The notes below the pieces were generated by a model, which saw only the letters and a program-made list of their open reading frames with translations, made no database searches and was not told the DNA's origin. From NCBI GenBank assembly GCA_028386065.3, contig JAKUCV010001567.1, forward strand, positions 40,126 to 104,125: a stretch of 64,000 bases of DNA, given 5' to 3'. Each line of letters starts with the position of its first letter. Position 1 is the stretch's first letter. Below, piece by piece: positions 26,101-41,831 of this stretch. This stretch comes from Turnera subulata (Eukaryota; Streptophyta; Magnoliopsida; Malpighiales; Passifloraceae). Both the position numbers and the translations under genes were made by a program.

Positions 26101-28462
26101 ATGAAGTGCTTCTACTTCTACATTAAGGAGAAAAATGAACCAAAGGCCACAAAATCTGTTTCTGTTCGTTCAACTTCTTCTACATCAACCTCAATATCCA
26201 CTGATCGAGAGATGAAGAAATCTGGGTCTGACTTCTATTCCCAGAATGTATCTGATTTTAGCACCGAATCCTCTACAAAGAATTCCTTTGCTGCTACTTT
26301 GTCTCTCAGGCAAAGTAATCTTAAAGCCTTCACATTCTCAGAGTTGAGGACAGCTACTAAAAGCTTCAATCGTTCTCTTATGATTGGAGAGGGTGGATTT
26401 GGAGGTGTGTACAGGGGTGTAATCCGGAGCCCGGAAGATCACAGTAAAAAGATAGATATTGCTGTTAAACAGCTGAGCAGAAGAGGGTTACAGGCAAGTG
26501 TCATTTCTTCTGCTGCTACTTTCTTTTACATGTTAACACTACAAATCTGAAACATATACTGTCTTGGAGTAACTGCTACGTTCTGGGAATTTAAGTCAAC
26601 TTATGATTCAATTTTCAGGATTAGTTTTGTCCTACTTTTATGGATTCTTATAAATAGCTGCGAGCAAGCCACTGTGGTTTTTTCATTTTGTGCTTTTGGA
26701 ATTTCCCCTTAGGTTTTTGTGGATAATCACCTTTAATGGGAGTGTTTTAGGCCAAAGTGAGAGGATTGAATGACAATAAAGGACATGGAACCGCTTGCAG
26801 AAATAGGCAAGGGGAACAGAAGATAAATGATTATCAGTTCGATTAGCTGAGATGGACAGTTTAGCTTGAGTACAACTATTATGGTGATAACTAGTAAATG
26901 AAATAGGCAAATCTGTTATGCTGGACCATGGAACATATCAATGTCTGACTGCTGCTTTCCATCTCTTTCACATATACGTGAAGAACGCTTTTTTCTAAAT
27001 AAAGTTTCAAATGTTATCAGTTAAATTGACTAAACTTTGAACAGAAAAGGCCAAAAGTTCATTCAACTCTGTCTTTCCAATAGCAGGTGGTCTTGTTACC
27101 CTCCACTTCTTATTTTGATGGATGTTGTTTACCTTGTCCACAGGGCCACAAAGAATGGGTGACAGAAGTGAATGTTTTAGGAGTTGTAGAACATCCAAAT
27201 CTTGTCAAACTAGTGGGTTACTGTGCTGAGGATGACGAAAGAGGAATCCAGCGCTTGCTGGTATACGAATATATGCCTAACAGAAGTGTGCAGGATCACT
27301 TATCAAATCGGTTTCAGACAACTCTTCCTTGGTCCACAAGAGTGAAAATTGCCCAGGATGCTGCTCGAGGCTTAGCCTACTTACATGAAGGAATGGATTT
27401 TCAGGTATATTCACCCTATTATCCTTGTATTCTTGGGATTCTGCTCTTATGTTTTAGCATTTGAAGTTTGTAGACAAGCTTTCAACCATACATTATCTGA
27501 ATCTTTCGACTTCTGATATTGCCCCGGAACAGATCATCTTTCGGGATTTCAAGTCATCCAACATACTTCTCGATGAAAACTGGAATGCAAAGCTATCAGA
27601 CTTTGGTTTGGCAAGATTGGGGCCTTCAGATGGGATAAGTCATGTTTCTACCGCGGTATGTTTGTACTTAACCAATACATTCCTCGAATCCAATCAACCC
27701 ACATGTTTTGTTTATAGTTAAGACTTAAGTGCCAGTTCATTTGCAAGATAGTTTATACATTTCAAGATTCATTCTTTGTTCTTGCTTTATCCTCAAACAT
27801 TCTGCAAAACTGACAGAACCTGTGCCTATTAACTTGGAACTGCATTTGCAAGAAAGCTATCCACTTCATGATTCATTCTTGGTGCTTCTTTTATCCTAAA
27901 ACATTCTTCAAAACTGATAGAACCTGTGCCTGTCAAAATTGGAACACAGGTTGTGGGAACAATTGGATACGCAGCTCCTGAATACATCCAGACGGGCCGG
28001 CTCACATCGAAAAGCGATGTATGGAGCTACGGAGTATTCCTCTACGAACTCATCACAGGGAGGCGGCCCTTGGACCGGAACCGACCCAGGAACGAGCAGA
28101 AGCTCCTGGAATGGGTGAGGCCACACCTATCTGACATGAAGAAGTTCAGGTTGATATTGGACCCGAGGCTGGAGGGGAAGTATGACATCAAGTCCGCACA
28201 GAAGCTAGCAGCTGTGGCTAACCGGTGCCTGGTGAGACAGGGAAAAGCTCGTCCTAAAATGAGCGAGGTTCTTGAGATGGTTAATAAGATTGTGGAGGCA
28301 ACTGACATGGGGAGTCCCGTAGTGCTTCAAATGAAGGGTTTGGCTTTTAGTCCGGAGATGTCGAGGAGGGAAAGCTTGAAGAGGAGGTTTGTTGATCCTA
28401 TAATCGGGGAGAAGAGATGGAATTGGCGATCATGGAGACCAAAGCTGCTTGTGACTTGTTGA
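26101..28462 (+). CDS. Receptor-like cytoplasmic kinase (RLCK-VII), PCRK1/PCRK2-like
   Basis: Four coding exons (26101-26493, 27144-27404, 27533-27655, 27950-28462) join to 429 residues. The start MKCFYF matches the MKCF start of PCRK1/2; Cys3 could be acylated and there is no Gly2 myristoylation site. After a Ser-rich segment come the kinase motifs: Gly loop [11 protein letters not shown] (from about 96), catalytic Lys in AVKQL (K123), FRDFKSSN (D223; Phe replaces the usual His, as in RLCK-VII), DFG (D241) and GYAAPEY. All catalytic residues are present. PCRK kinases act downstream of pattern-recognition receptors at the plasma membrane in PTI immunity. The first intron starts GCAAGT, not GT, so it is a GC-AG intron: only CAG at 26491-26493 joined to GGC at 27144 keeps [14 protein letters not shown] in frame. 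The last intron ends in a duplicated segment. Confidence 0.92.
27741..27949 (+). repeat. Tandem duplication inside the last intron of the PCRK-like gene
   Basis: 27741-27845 and 27846-27949 are diverged copies of a 105-bp unit, both starting TTGCAAGA and sharing GATTCATTCTT, TTATCCT-AAACATTCT, CAAAACTGA and AGAACCTGTGCCT. The second copy ends in GGAACACAG, the splice acceptor of the last exon; the first ends in GGAACTGCA at the matching place. Confidence 0.8.
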
Positions 28463-31311
<2,849 letters not shown>

Positions 31312-33589
31312 TCACTTATAGAAATCAAATTGAATCTCTGGCTTCTTCACATTTGAACGGTAGCCCTTCTCCAAATCCTTAGGAAGTACAACATATCTGT
31401 TCTTCCGGACTGCCAGCATTCCGGCTTCCTGACATATAGCTGCAATCTGCAGGCAATCAAAATTAGAGCAAAACATTGATGAGAAACCAAGACACATAAA
31501 GAATCAAGTCACTAATGCATGTACTTAATTATGACATCAACATGAAGGATGGACATCTCTGCATTAGCCTATCTATAAGAATTTTGGAGTCTCTTGGCAC
31601 AGAACAAGTTTATTTCAGGTTCTGTCATTCTGATTGTTTGTTTATAGCATTTTCACTTTGTACCTCAACGGACAAGCAAGCCATTGGTCATCTTCATGCC
31701 TCCCTCACAGCTTATTTCGGCTAAATCGAATAAGAAAAGTGCTATGAATGTGTGAAAGATCTCACCTCGGCTGCACTAATTTTGTCTGGCCTAGAAACAT
31801 AGTCCTCCAGATCAACCTCATCACTTAAGTTCATCTTCGCAGTGCATACCTGTGCAATTATACAATACAACAGATTATTGAAGGTTATGCATAGGCCTGA
31901 CTAGTAGAATATGCAACAATGAGAAACACATTGAACAAACAAATAGCAAATCATGCACACAATCAAATCTCGATGAGGTCACAATGGAGAGATTTTTACA
32001 CACCTGGAAAACAAGCCTTTTCTGTCTTCTGTCAGGCAAAGGAAATTCAATCTTCCTATCCAGCCTGCCCGGTCGCAGCAGCGCTGGATCCAAAGTATCT
32101 GCTCGATTGGTTGCCATGATAACCTTTACATTGACTGTTTGATCAAAGCCATCCATCTGTAAAACGGTAAGGATCCAAGATCTTAGAGGACGATTCAGAA
32201 GAGGTTTTTATTTCCTCATAAACTGAATATGGTTTTGATACATACCTGATTTAGCAATTCCATGAGAATTCTCTGAACTTCTCTGTCAGCTCCAGTTTGA
32301 GAATCAAATCTAGCAGTTGCAATTGCATCCACCTCATCTATAAAGATAATTGCAGGAGCATTTTCTTTTGCGAGACGGAACATGTCACGAACCATTCGAG
32401 GACCCTGAATTGAGCAATTTCAGTTTAAATGTATACTTGTTAGTACTGTCACATGTTTCAATGTGCATTCAAAGATGCCAGAGAAGTGATCCATTGGCAA
32501 AAAAGATGTTAGAGAAGGAAGTGATTGAAGGAAGACATACATCACCCAGATATTTCTGAACAAATTCCGAACCATTAGCTCTGATGAAGGCGGCAGAAGT
32601 GTGATTAGCAACTGCCTTTACAAGCATTGTTTTACCAGTGCCTGGAGGGCCATACAGCAACACTCCTCGCGGGGGATCTATACCAATTTGACTATACAGT
32701 TCGTGATGTGTCAAAGGCAATTCAACAGCTTCACGAATTTCTTGTTTCTGCATATCACATCCTCCAATATCCTGGTATATATATATCCCAAGCACAAATA
32801 AACCTTAGTCAGATTAAGAACTTCTGTATTAGGATCAAAGCTCTACAGAGTTGAAAAGAAGCAATATCCTATAGCCAAAGACGATCCAAAAAATTGAGCT
32901 TGGCATACGGATACATACACGCCGAAAACACACCAGTCACAGGGAGCACTAAAGTACTGTAATAGGGTCTTTTTAGTGTGAATAAGTGGATACTAACCGT
33001 AACTAAATCATATATTCTTTAGAAAAAAGAAATTCAAAGAGATAAACATAAAGGCAGGAAATGAGGAAAATAAGAAGAAAGAAAAACATACAGCATAAGT
33101 AACATCAGGTTTTTCTGAAGCACTCAAAAGGGAGACGCCAGACTCAGAATCTGAAGGCAAAACATCAACCAGAGAAGACGAATGGCGATGCAGGGCCACA
33201 GAAGCCGATGGTTTCAGGAGTTCTCGATTGACGGTGCTGCAAATCCTGACATATTGATTCCTGCCTGATGTAGGTTCAACAATAGCGTGATCGTGGTCAA
33301 TAGCTTCCAGAAATTGGCCAACAAGAAGAGGGACAGCCTGAATCCTCCTGATCTCCTCTTTTGCCTGCAACTCCTGCCGCCTCAGGTTCTTTATCTCTTC
33401 TTTGATGTACTCTTCCTGAATGTCGAGGAACTCCAGTTGACGCTCGAGGGTTTTTTTCTTGTCGTACAAATCATCATCTTCCGCCTGAAGGGAAGAACCT
33501 GACCACGATTGGTGACCGTAAAGACCTTGTTCTTTATCAGAACTTAATGGTGTCACGAGTTCTGAATCAGGAATCATAGGCGATGCCAT
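31312..33589 (-). CDS. RPT3: 26S proteasome regulatory particle AAA-ATPase subunit RPT3 (6B), divergent copy
   Basis: Six exons on the minus strand (33589-33092, 32771-32541, 32404-32246, 32156-32004, 31849-31766, 31446-31312) join to about 419 residues. After a variable N-terminus comes a coiled coil (about 38-85), the OB region ([17 protein letters not shown]) and the AAA domain: Walker A GPPGTGKT (207-214), pore loop KYLG, Walker B IIFIDE (D266, E267), GADREVQRI with the Arg-finger stretch, and [20 protein letters not shown]. The C-terminus FYK is the HbYX motif by which RPT3 docks into the 20S alpha ring and opens its gate. It unfolds ubiquitinated substrates in nucleus and cytosol. Usually near-invariant positions differ: MLVKAV where MLAKAV is usual, and FIRANGSEF where FIRVVGSEF is usual. 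All ATPase motifs are intact, so it is probably a functional or recently functional paralogue. Confidence 0.93.
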
Positions 33590-34297
33590 TGTTTCTCTTC
33601 ACTAGCTACACGAGATTGAAAAGAGTTTAGGTTTAAGATTTTTCAAAATATATACGCGTAAGCTAAACTTCCAAGAAATAAACCAAGAAATATAACCATC
33701 ATAATTACGGCGAAGGAAAGAAAAAGAAAAAGAAGAACAGAAGAATTGAGAGGGTCATTACTTTGACAAGCGAGTCGACAAAAGAAAAGAAAAACAACGA
33801 GCCAAGAGAAGCTTAAGAAAGAAAAGGGATTAAAAAGGTACCTTGTAAAACAAGATAAGGGTATGCTCTGGTTTTTGGTTCTTCTCTGTAGGTTGAGTTG
33901 GGTTTAGTTTTATTTAGTATGTGGCGTATGGCAAGCGTAAAGTTATTTGGGCTATATATAACTTTTGGAGAACGAGGTCGTTAAAAGTTGAAATTTCAAT
34001 AGAAATCATTGTTCCATAAGGAGTAGGATACACGGCAAAAAGTTCAAATTCAGTAAAAATCCTTGTTCCATCAGGAGCAGGACCATAATACACCGCCTAA
34101 ACGATAAATAAAAACAAAATTTTCATTACTTAACTGCAGTATTGACGAAAAATTCCGCACTAACTTTCCTAACTCTGGAAATTACTGCAATCAAAAATTG
34201 AAAAGCAAAAACAGATACAGCATGTAGCTTCACTGCTAGTAAAATTGTTCATCTAAGTTCAATAAAACATGATAAGTGTTGCATGGAAGCTGGAAGA
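33590..34297. other. RPT3 promoter and 3' flank of the DNL zinc-finger gene
   Basis: No gene is supported. 33590-33960 is the upstream region of the minus-strand RPT3 copy. A short duplicated phrase (TTCCAT-AGGAG-AGGA) occurs near 34012 and 34066. 34100-34297 is probably 3' UTR of the next minus-strand gene. Confidence 0.5.
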
Positions 34298-35809
34298 TTA
34301 CTCATTTATGATTTTCTTTCCAGCGAAATCATCAAGTGTTAGATTCAATGTATCAGCAGAACCCTTTTTAACCTCCTCCCCACGAGCAGCCAAGAGGTCT
34401 TCAATGCTTCCTGGTTCCCCAAACCACCCAAGACGATCAGAAATCAGGTGTAAGTTTTCACAACCGGGACAACGTGCCACGACCACGCCTTTCTCGTATG
34501 ATTCGCGGCAAGCCATCTTCATAGACCTTGTCTCGCAGATATTGCAAGTAAAGATCATTGCAAGATCATGCCTTGGTGATATTTTCAGGTTGGAGGCATC
34601 GGAAGGCGCCTGGACGGGATTGTAGTCGCCGCCGATCCGGGCGAGAGCATTATCTGAGTCAGAATTGTTTGCGTCAGGTTGCTTCAGACTATCAGTCTGA
34701 CTGTTTTCTGAATCTTCAATAGCTTGGGTGACTTGATTTGTTTGTGTCTGAAACCCTCTTCTAAAGAAATCATCACGAGTGAAGATTGAACCGGAAGCAA
34801 GCACCCGGCGTGCAGTTTCTGCAAGAAATAGTTTCAATTCAAGGCAATGTGTGAGACACAAGAAAATTTTTGCATCTATACAGAACACTTGAAGAATCAG
34901 AGAAAGAGTTTGAAACCAAAAAAAAAAAAAAAGAAGAAAAGAAACCAGAGAAACAAAGACAAATTTCAGAAGAGTAGTATGTGGTGATAAAAAATGCAGG
35001 ACACATTTTTAGTTTCCAAAGTAGGTTCCGGGGTTTGGGATTTGAGTATGTTAGACTAATTAATGTTGTGATTTTGCATCAGCTGCACTTAAAATGATGG
35101 ATCCTTGTCAGTGTTGAATAGGGGAAAACAATATGTATGTCACTAAACCCAAACATCACTGATAATCCAATGCCTGATAACATAAGAAAAACTAGGATCT
35201 TTCCTGAAACTACTAAAATAGGAAGTCATAAACAACCACGGTTGCAATAAGTTAAACAGAAGTACAACAATCAGTGTGTGATTAATCCAACCAATAAACC
35301 TGCACCTTATCAACATACAGAAAACAATGTTTTTCACTCATTTGCATAGCCCTAACAATGGCTATCTGATATTGCATCATAGTTTCACAGACAGCAAAGG
35401 AAGCACAGAGCTAAAACCTTAGGGAAAACATTATTTCAAATTGACTACAGAAGAGAAAGGAAAGGAAAACCTTATAAAAAAAAAGACAGCCAACACCAGG
35501 AGGAATTCAACAAGCAATCACTGAACACAAACAAAATCAAAAATTGAAGGCAGAGCACCAATTCACTAGAACAAAAACTCAAAAGAAAAAGAAACCCATG
35601 TCCCAAATTCACAATAACAGAAACCCAGAAGATAAAAAAAAAGAGGAACAAATTGCAAAACAGTGAAGAAGCAGAAATTTGGCTTCAATAGCAGAGAAAG
35701 GGGGGAAAAGGAACAAACCAGTATTGAGAAGCGAAGTGGAGGCCTGATTGTTGCGGAGGAAAACAGAGAGAGCTCGTCTCATCTGCAACATATTCCTAGC
35801 TGCCGCCAT
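34298..35809 (-). CDS. DNL-type zinc-finger protein (Zim17/Tim15/HEP-like Hsp70 escort protein)
   Basis: Two exons on the minus strand (35809-35719 and 34818-34298) join to 203 residues. The first 50 residues are rich in Arg, Ser and Ala without acids until D46 (MAAARNMLQMRRALSVFLRNN), a mitochondrial-type presequence. The C-terminal half carries the zinc ribbon with C122xxC125 and C147xxC150 (FTCNICETRSMK; ARCPGCENLHLI) and then SDRLGWF, where DRL stands in the place of the name-giving DNL. Family members keep mitochondrial or plastid Hsp70 soluble and so support protein import and folding. An acidic linker (about 65-107) separates presequence and zinc domain. Plant genomes have mitochondrial and plastid versions; the Arg-rich start favours mitochondria, but this is not decisive. 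Confidence 0.88.
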
Positions 35810-36663
35810 GGACGGAGGACTGTTGCACCACCCAAGCTCGCCGCACCGGACACACGTCGGCGAAACGGAGGGAAAGGGCCTTTCTTTAGTAGGAGAAGAA
35901 TATGAACTTGGACTTGGACAACAAGTTTATGGGTCACATGTTTTAATTTAATGTTTTTTTTACAAACACTGGAAATTATACTTGGACCGTAAGTTGTATT
36001 GTAATCAATGTTTTGCTCCCCAATTTATGTTTCGTGTTTCCCACACGTTGGAATTCCTTTTATTATCTTTTGGCTTTTCTTACCCTTTTCTTTTGTGTTT
36101 TTTCTATTTTTGGCTAAAAAGTGTGTGTCAATGTCATAATAATTTATTTCTTAATTAAGAAATTTGTAATAATTGTGTTATCACTATTCTTCTCTTTCCA
36201 GTGGACTTGGAAAGCCTTACTGTAAAAAAAAATCCTTCTCCTCTCCTCAATGCTTGATAAACCCTAGTGTTGCTATTTCTACCCTTTTTTTTTCCTCAGA
36301 AATAGCAACTAAGTAGTATAGCTTTAAAGGAGCATCCAAATTTTCACAAAAAAAGGAGCACCTAATTTGCACAGTTAACAAAATTGCAATTTGAACAGTC
36401 AATTCGCCATCCTAAAATCAAGTTATTGATTGGTAGAGGGTTAAGATTGATACTAATTGTTCACAACAGGAACAAGGCATTAGACTAATTTATCATTATT
36501 AGCGTGTCATGCAGTGATCATGTAGTTTACATGCCAATTTTTAAACACAACAGGCAAATTATCAATTTATTTCTGCAGAATGAAACTCCAGACCAAAACC
36601 AAGATTAATATGCAATTTTTTTTTAGAATCCCACCACGAACAGTCACCAGAAACAACGGTCAA

Positions 36664-36790
36664 AGACGGGACTCTTCCTGGAATTGGTCACTCATGCAAG
36701 GTTATATTTGCAGCAGGTGCTTAAGTAATCTTTACAGTCAAGGTAGGACTCCCTTTGGAATTGGTCATTGATGCAAGATTACATTTGCAG
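36664..36790. repeat. Diverged tandem duplication, about 77-bp period
   Basis: GGAATTGGTCA plus a following TGCAAG-TTA-ATTTGCAG phrase occurs at 36680 and again at 36757, with several substitutions. It is older than the perfect duplication just downstream. Confidence 0.65.
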
Positions 36791-36888
36791 AAGGGGGAAC
36801 TTTTAATATTCAAATGATATTGGAAAGGATCTCTTGTCGTAATAAGCTTGGCATGCCAAGCACTAATATTCAAGCCTAACCAAAGTTT

Positions 36889-37036
36889 AGACAGGTAACT
36901 CATCAAAGGGGTTCAACAATTCGGTTCGGTGTCTAGATCAGGGCATTTTTAGTTCACTTGCAAGACAGGTAACTCATCAAAGGGGTTCAACAATTCGGTT
37001 CGGTGTCTAGATCAGGGCATTTTTAGTTCACTTGCA
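36889..37036. repeat. Perfect 74-bp tandem duplication
   Basis: 36889-36962 and 36963-37036 are identical by eye, both starting AGACAGGTAACTCATC and ending GTTCACTTGCA. The lack of differences implies a recent event or an assembly duplication. Confidence 0.9.
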
Positions 37037-37432
37037 ATAACAAGTACGGCAAATTCGACCAACATTGCCAGAAGTGACACTCTAGTGAAGTAACTGACAC
37101 CTCCTGCAGCCCAAAATGTGAGCATTTGCTAAACCAGAGCTAGATGATGAGTTTTCATTAGTCTATAATCGACTAAGAACATGTCGTTAAACTGAAGAAG
37201 TTAGTGTATAATACCTTCTGCCGGGCAACAAGATTGTTGGTTACTTGTCAATTAATGGCATCAACCGAGAAGATCTTACTCACATATCATGTTATACATC
37301 TGTACAAAATCAAGTATGCTCAACTCTTTACTAGAATGCATACAAAATTGAAAATCAATGAAAAATCCCAAAGAATCCAACAAGAAGACCCAAGTCACCA
37401 AATAATCTGCAAGTTCTTTTTGTTGATCACTC

Positions 37433-38448
37433 TCATCTAGGTGCCACAGAAACAGAGAAATCAGTAGGCATCCCACCAATACTCTTAGCCCAATTCTTCG
37501 ATTCCAAGTAATATTTCGACACCCTAACCACAATCCTTGCCATCTCCGGCCGCTTCCCCGGATCCGCTTCCACACACTCCAATCCTAGCAATATCATTTT
37601 CTCTGCAACTTTCACAGGAAAAGAATCCCTCAACCTTCTATCAACCCACTTCCTTACTCCACCTTCACCTGCAGCCAAAGCCTCCCTTGCCCTATCAATC
37701 ACACTAACCCTCCTATACTCTCCCCTCTCCTCATCAAAATAGTACCTCAATGCATCCTCCCCTGACACCAACTCCAAAACAACCACCCCAAATGCATACA
37801 CATCGCACTTCTGTGTCACAATTCCACTCCCTTGAAACTCTGGCGCCATATACCCTCTAGTCCCCTCAATTTTCATCCTCCCACTACTCTGCCTACCCAA
37901 ATTCTTCTCTTCAAGCCCTTTCTCTTCAACCATTTCCCCGCACAACTCTGCAGTCCCAAAATGACAAATCTTTGCATTCAAAGAATCTTCACTAACTATA
38001 ATGCACCAAGAAGCTTGATGAGGCTACTGTGATGGCTCTTGCAGATGGTCAACAACCGGCGCTGGAGCTCCGGCGACTGAATCGGGCGGCGAAGCTTGCG
38101 CTGGAAGAGAATGACGTCTTTCCCGCGGATTTTGCAGCGCCAAGAAGTGGAGGAGGAAGAGGAAGAGAAGGGTTTGTTCAAGAAGTTGTTGGTGGCTCTG
38201 CAGATTTCGGGGAAGTCATAGATGTGAGGGTTCTCGGGTAGTGTTTCTTTGAGGGTAGGGAGAGATTTCTTGCTCGAAAAAGATGAAGTCGAAGAAGTAA
38301 AATTTGTAGTAGCCGTTAGTGAGGGGGAGGAAGAGGATGATGGGTTGATGAAGGATGATGATGAAGTGGAAGTGGATTTTGAGGTATGGGATCTTGGGGT
38401 TGAAGAAGAGGGGATTATTACATCGGTGCTCTTTTTTGACTTGCACAT
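37433..38448 (-). pseudogene. LysM-RLK-like kinase, copy A, broken by a 200-bp internal deletion
   Basis: On the minus strand, 38448-37996 encodes the N-terminus: start MCKSKKSTD, a long Ser/Thr run, then YDFPEICRATNNFLNKPF and the first kinase lobe to SLIKLLGA. It then hits a stop. 37981-37433, in another frame, encodes the C-lobe: [44 protein letters not shown] and the end SVSVAPR. Compared with copy B (44189-44388), exactly 200 bp are missing at a TGCA/TGCA direct repeat, which shifts the frame and removes the hinge region (residues like YIYLVYEYVNGATL). The family (Arabidopsis At3g57120-like, often named LysM receptor-like kinase) lacks canonical HRD and DFG and is probably pseudokinase-like; no LysM or membrane span is seen here. 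I infer the copy is not functional. Confidence 0.72.
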
Positions 38449-39720
38449 AATAAGGAGACAAACCTAACAAGTTTATGCTCTGGGATTTGCATGGAAGAAG
38501 ATTGTTGCTTTCTGGAGGTATTGAAGTAGATGAAGAAATTGAAAAGGTAAAAGCTTGTGAATTGACAAAAACTGGGTCTTGTTTAGATTGGATACGCTGT
38601 TAACTTGTTTAAGGTTTTGGAGTTTGAAGAGTTGCAGTCATGTCCCTGTCGTGTGAGATGTGTAATGGCCTGATAGGATAGGATAGGACAGAAGAGAGCA
38701 TGACCAGGATTTTTTTTTTAATAAAAAACCAGGATTTGGAATCATTCCAAAGTCAGCAGACTCTGGTCAGGACTCAGGAGTCCATTCGTCACATGAGCGA
38801 TTCATATTATTCTCTTGATTAAACACAAAGTAAAAAATTTGCAGATCATTGTCAGAAAAAAAAAAAATTACAGATCCAAATTAAAACAATCACTCCACGA
38901 TAAGAAAAGAGAGTAATGACCTAAGTTGCATTGTAAACGAGGTACAACGTTGTTGATGGGGTATAATGTAGATCTAATCTTAGAAATTAGGGTAGACATT
39001 AATCCAGGGGTTACTAGCTCATCAAATAGCAAAGCAATCTTTGAAACTTGAGGTTGTTTAGATTGTGCTAAATTTGCAAGCTAAGTTCCCGTAAACCGAA
39101 AATGATTTATATGGGACAAGCAGAATTGGAATTTTCAAACAAAATATAACTATAAAGTGTAGAGGCATAGATTGACATTTTGTTTTGGGGTAGTGATACC
39201 AACGGGGAATTAACGGAATATAAGACTCGATTGATATGAAAACAAAACTGTATGGACTGATTTGTAATATCCTAAATTCTTGTATACTCAAGAGTGATTA
39301 TCCCAAACGATAGGTTTTGATCGTAATTATCATAATTAGAAATGACTCGGACAAGAAGAGGTTTCAATGACGACATGGCTTATATATGTAGTGCACGCTT
39401 GAAATTCGCTAATATGATTTTTTTTCCTTTTATTTTTTAAATTTTATGCATTAGAATATTAAAAATCATTCACAATCCTCAACTCCCCCAATTATCTTCG
39501 ATTCCACCACATCCGAGATTAAGCATTTGGGCTTACGACCTCTTGGACAAAATTCATTTCAAGGAAAACACCACTATTAATGCCCCCCTTTCTTTTTCTT
39601 TTTTTTTTTGGTACATCTTTTCTTTTTCTTTTTGGATACACAGCATCTGAATTAATAAACCAAAAATTGCAATCAAGTGTTTTGTATATATATTAAAAAC
39701 TTAATTATATCCCAAAAAAG

Positions 39721-40505
39721 AAGATTCAATTATGGGTGCTCCTATCAGCAAAAGATTGAGTGCTAGTAATAGCACAGCCGAAAGAGCCTTTTAAAGAAAG
39801 TCTTTTGGATGTACTCCACAGGAGTTCAACACGTTTGGATTGTCTAACTCAATTTTGGTTACACTTCAGCCAAAGAATAATTCAGATCCCCTGAACCTAG
39901 ACTACTTTTATGTATTACCCCAAAAGATACTCCCACGGAAAAGAATGCCAAACTTGCATTCCGTTCCTTGTAACTTGCTCCGTTGTTCCAAAACTTCTAA
40001 CTTGCTTCCAGGAGATCGTAGAGTTTTGACAACTTGGAAGACGGTGGCTAAAACTGCGTTAAACAACAGCACATCTTTCAAGAAAAACTTACCAATAAAT
40101 TATTAAGCTGTTGGGTGTTTAAGTATGAGTTATTGTCCCACATCGGATAGAAAGAGACCAAGTGAGTAAAATATAAGTGGAAAGGACCCATGTACTCAAT
40201 GCCTTAAGGTTTGGGTTACTTTGTGGTGTCCAAGCCCACGAATGTGGATCTCACTTGAGCCTCGCTTGCTTGTTTTCTCCCCGATGCATAAAAAGAATAG
40301 TGTTAGGTTCCAAATAATACATTCATCTATCAGCACTCATTTTCCATTAGTAAATCCCGTAAGTTTTAACAGCTAAACCGAATAAAGGAAGGGAAGAGAA
40401 AAATCACAACATATCACTTCCCGGTCGAAGGATTAACACTTTCTTTTATAAATTGGCAATTTTCGATTCCGTGACTTGATAGGGTAGATTGCTGGACCAC
40501 ACTGC
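39721..40505 (+). repeat. Duplicated block A (paralogous to 58883-59973)
   Basis: Shared phrases in the same order and orientation include GGGTGCTCCTATCAGCAAA, GAGTGCTAGTAATAGCA, GATGTACTCCACAGGAG, CAACACGTTTGGATTG, AGCCAAAGAATAATTCAG, CCTTGTAACTTGCTCC, GGTGGCTAAAACTGCGTT and CACTTCCCGGTCGAAGGATT. Block A lacks the RNase H-like fragment that block B has at about 59070-59425. Block A contains GATTCAATTAT uninterrupted, the unoccupied site of the second Copia element. Confidence 0.88.
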
Positions 40506-40770
40506 CATTAGATCCTTGTCCACATGGTTTATGCTCTTATGGCGCATATGCGATGGATGATTCTTCGTATTACATAAAACAGACGCCGCTGAACAGATGG
40601 CGGCCAAAGCATTCTATTGGCTTTTGCGTGACTCAGTCAATACTGTTGAAAAAGCAATATTTACAGTGACTTTTGTCTCATAACTTCATAAAACATACCA
40701 AAATGCACGTTCTACACACCAATATCAAATGTCATTATCATTTCTTCTTGTGGTGCTAATTGAGCCAGCT

Positions 40771-41831
<1,061 letters not shown>

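Larger units (their letters stand above)
35810..37432. other. Intergenic region with two tandem duplications
   Basis: No gene is supported. 35810-36000 is upstream of the DNL zinc-finger gene. The region is AT-rich. Two direct duplications lie at 36664-36790 and 36889-37036. The segment just below 37432 is the 3' flank of kinase copy A. Confidence 0.55.

Noticed and set aside
38029..38467. Plus-strand frames opposite the kinase copy A N-terminus (and equivalents at 44412-44844)
   Set aside because: Acidic and Val-rich frames come from the reverse complement of the Ser-rich kinase leader; no domain.
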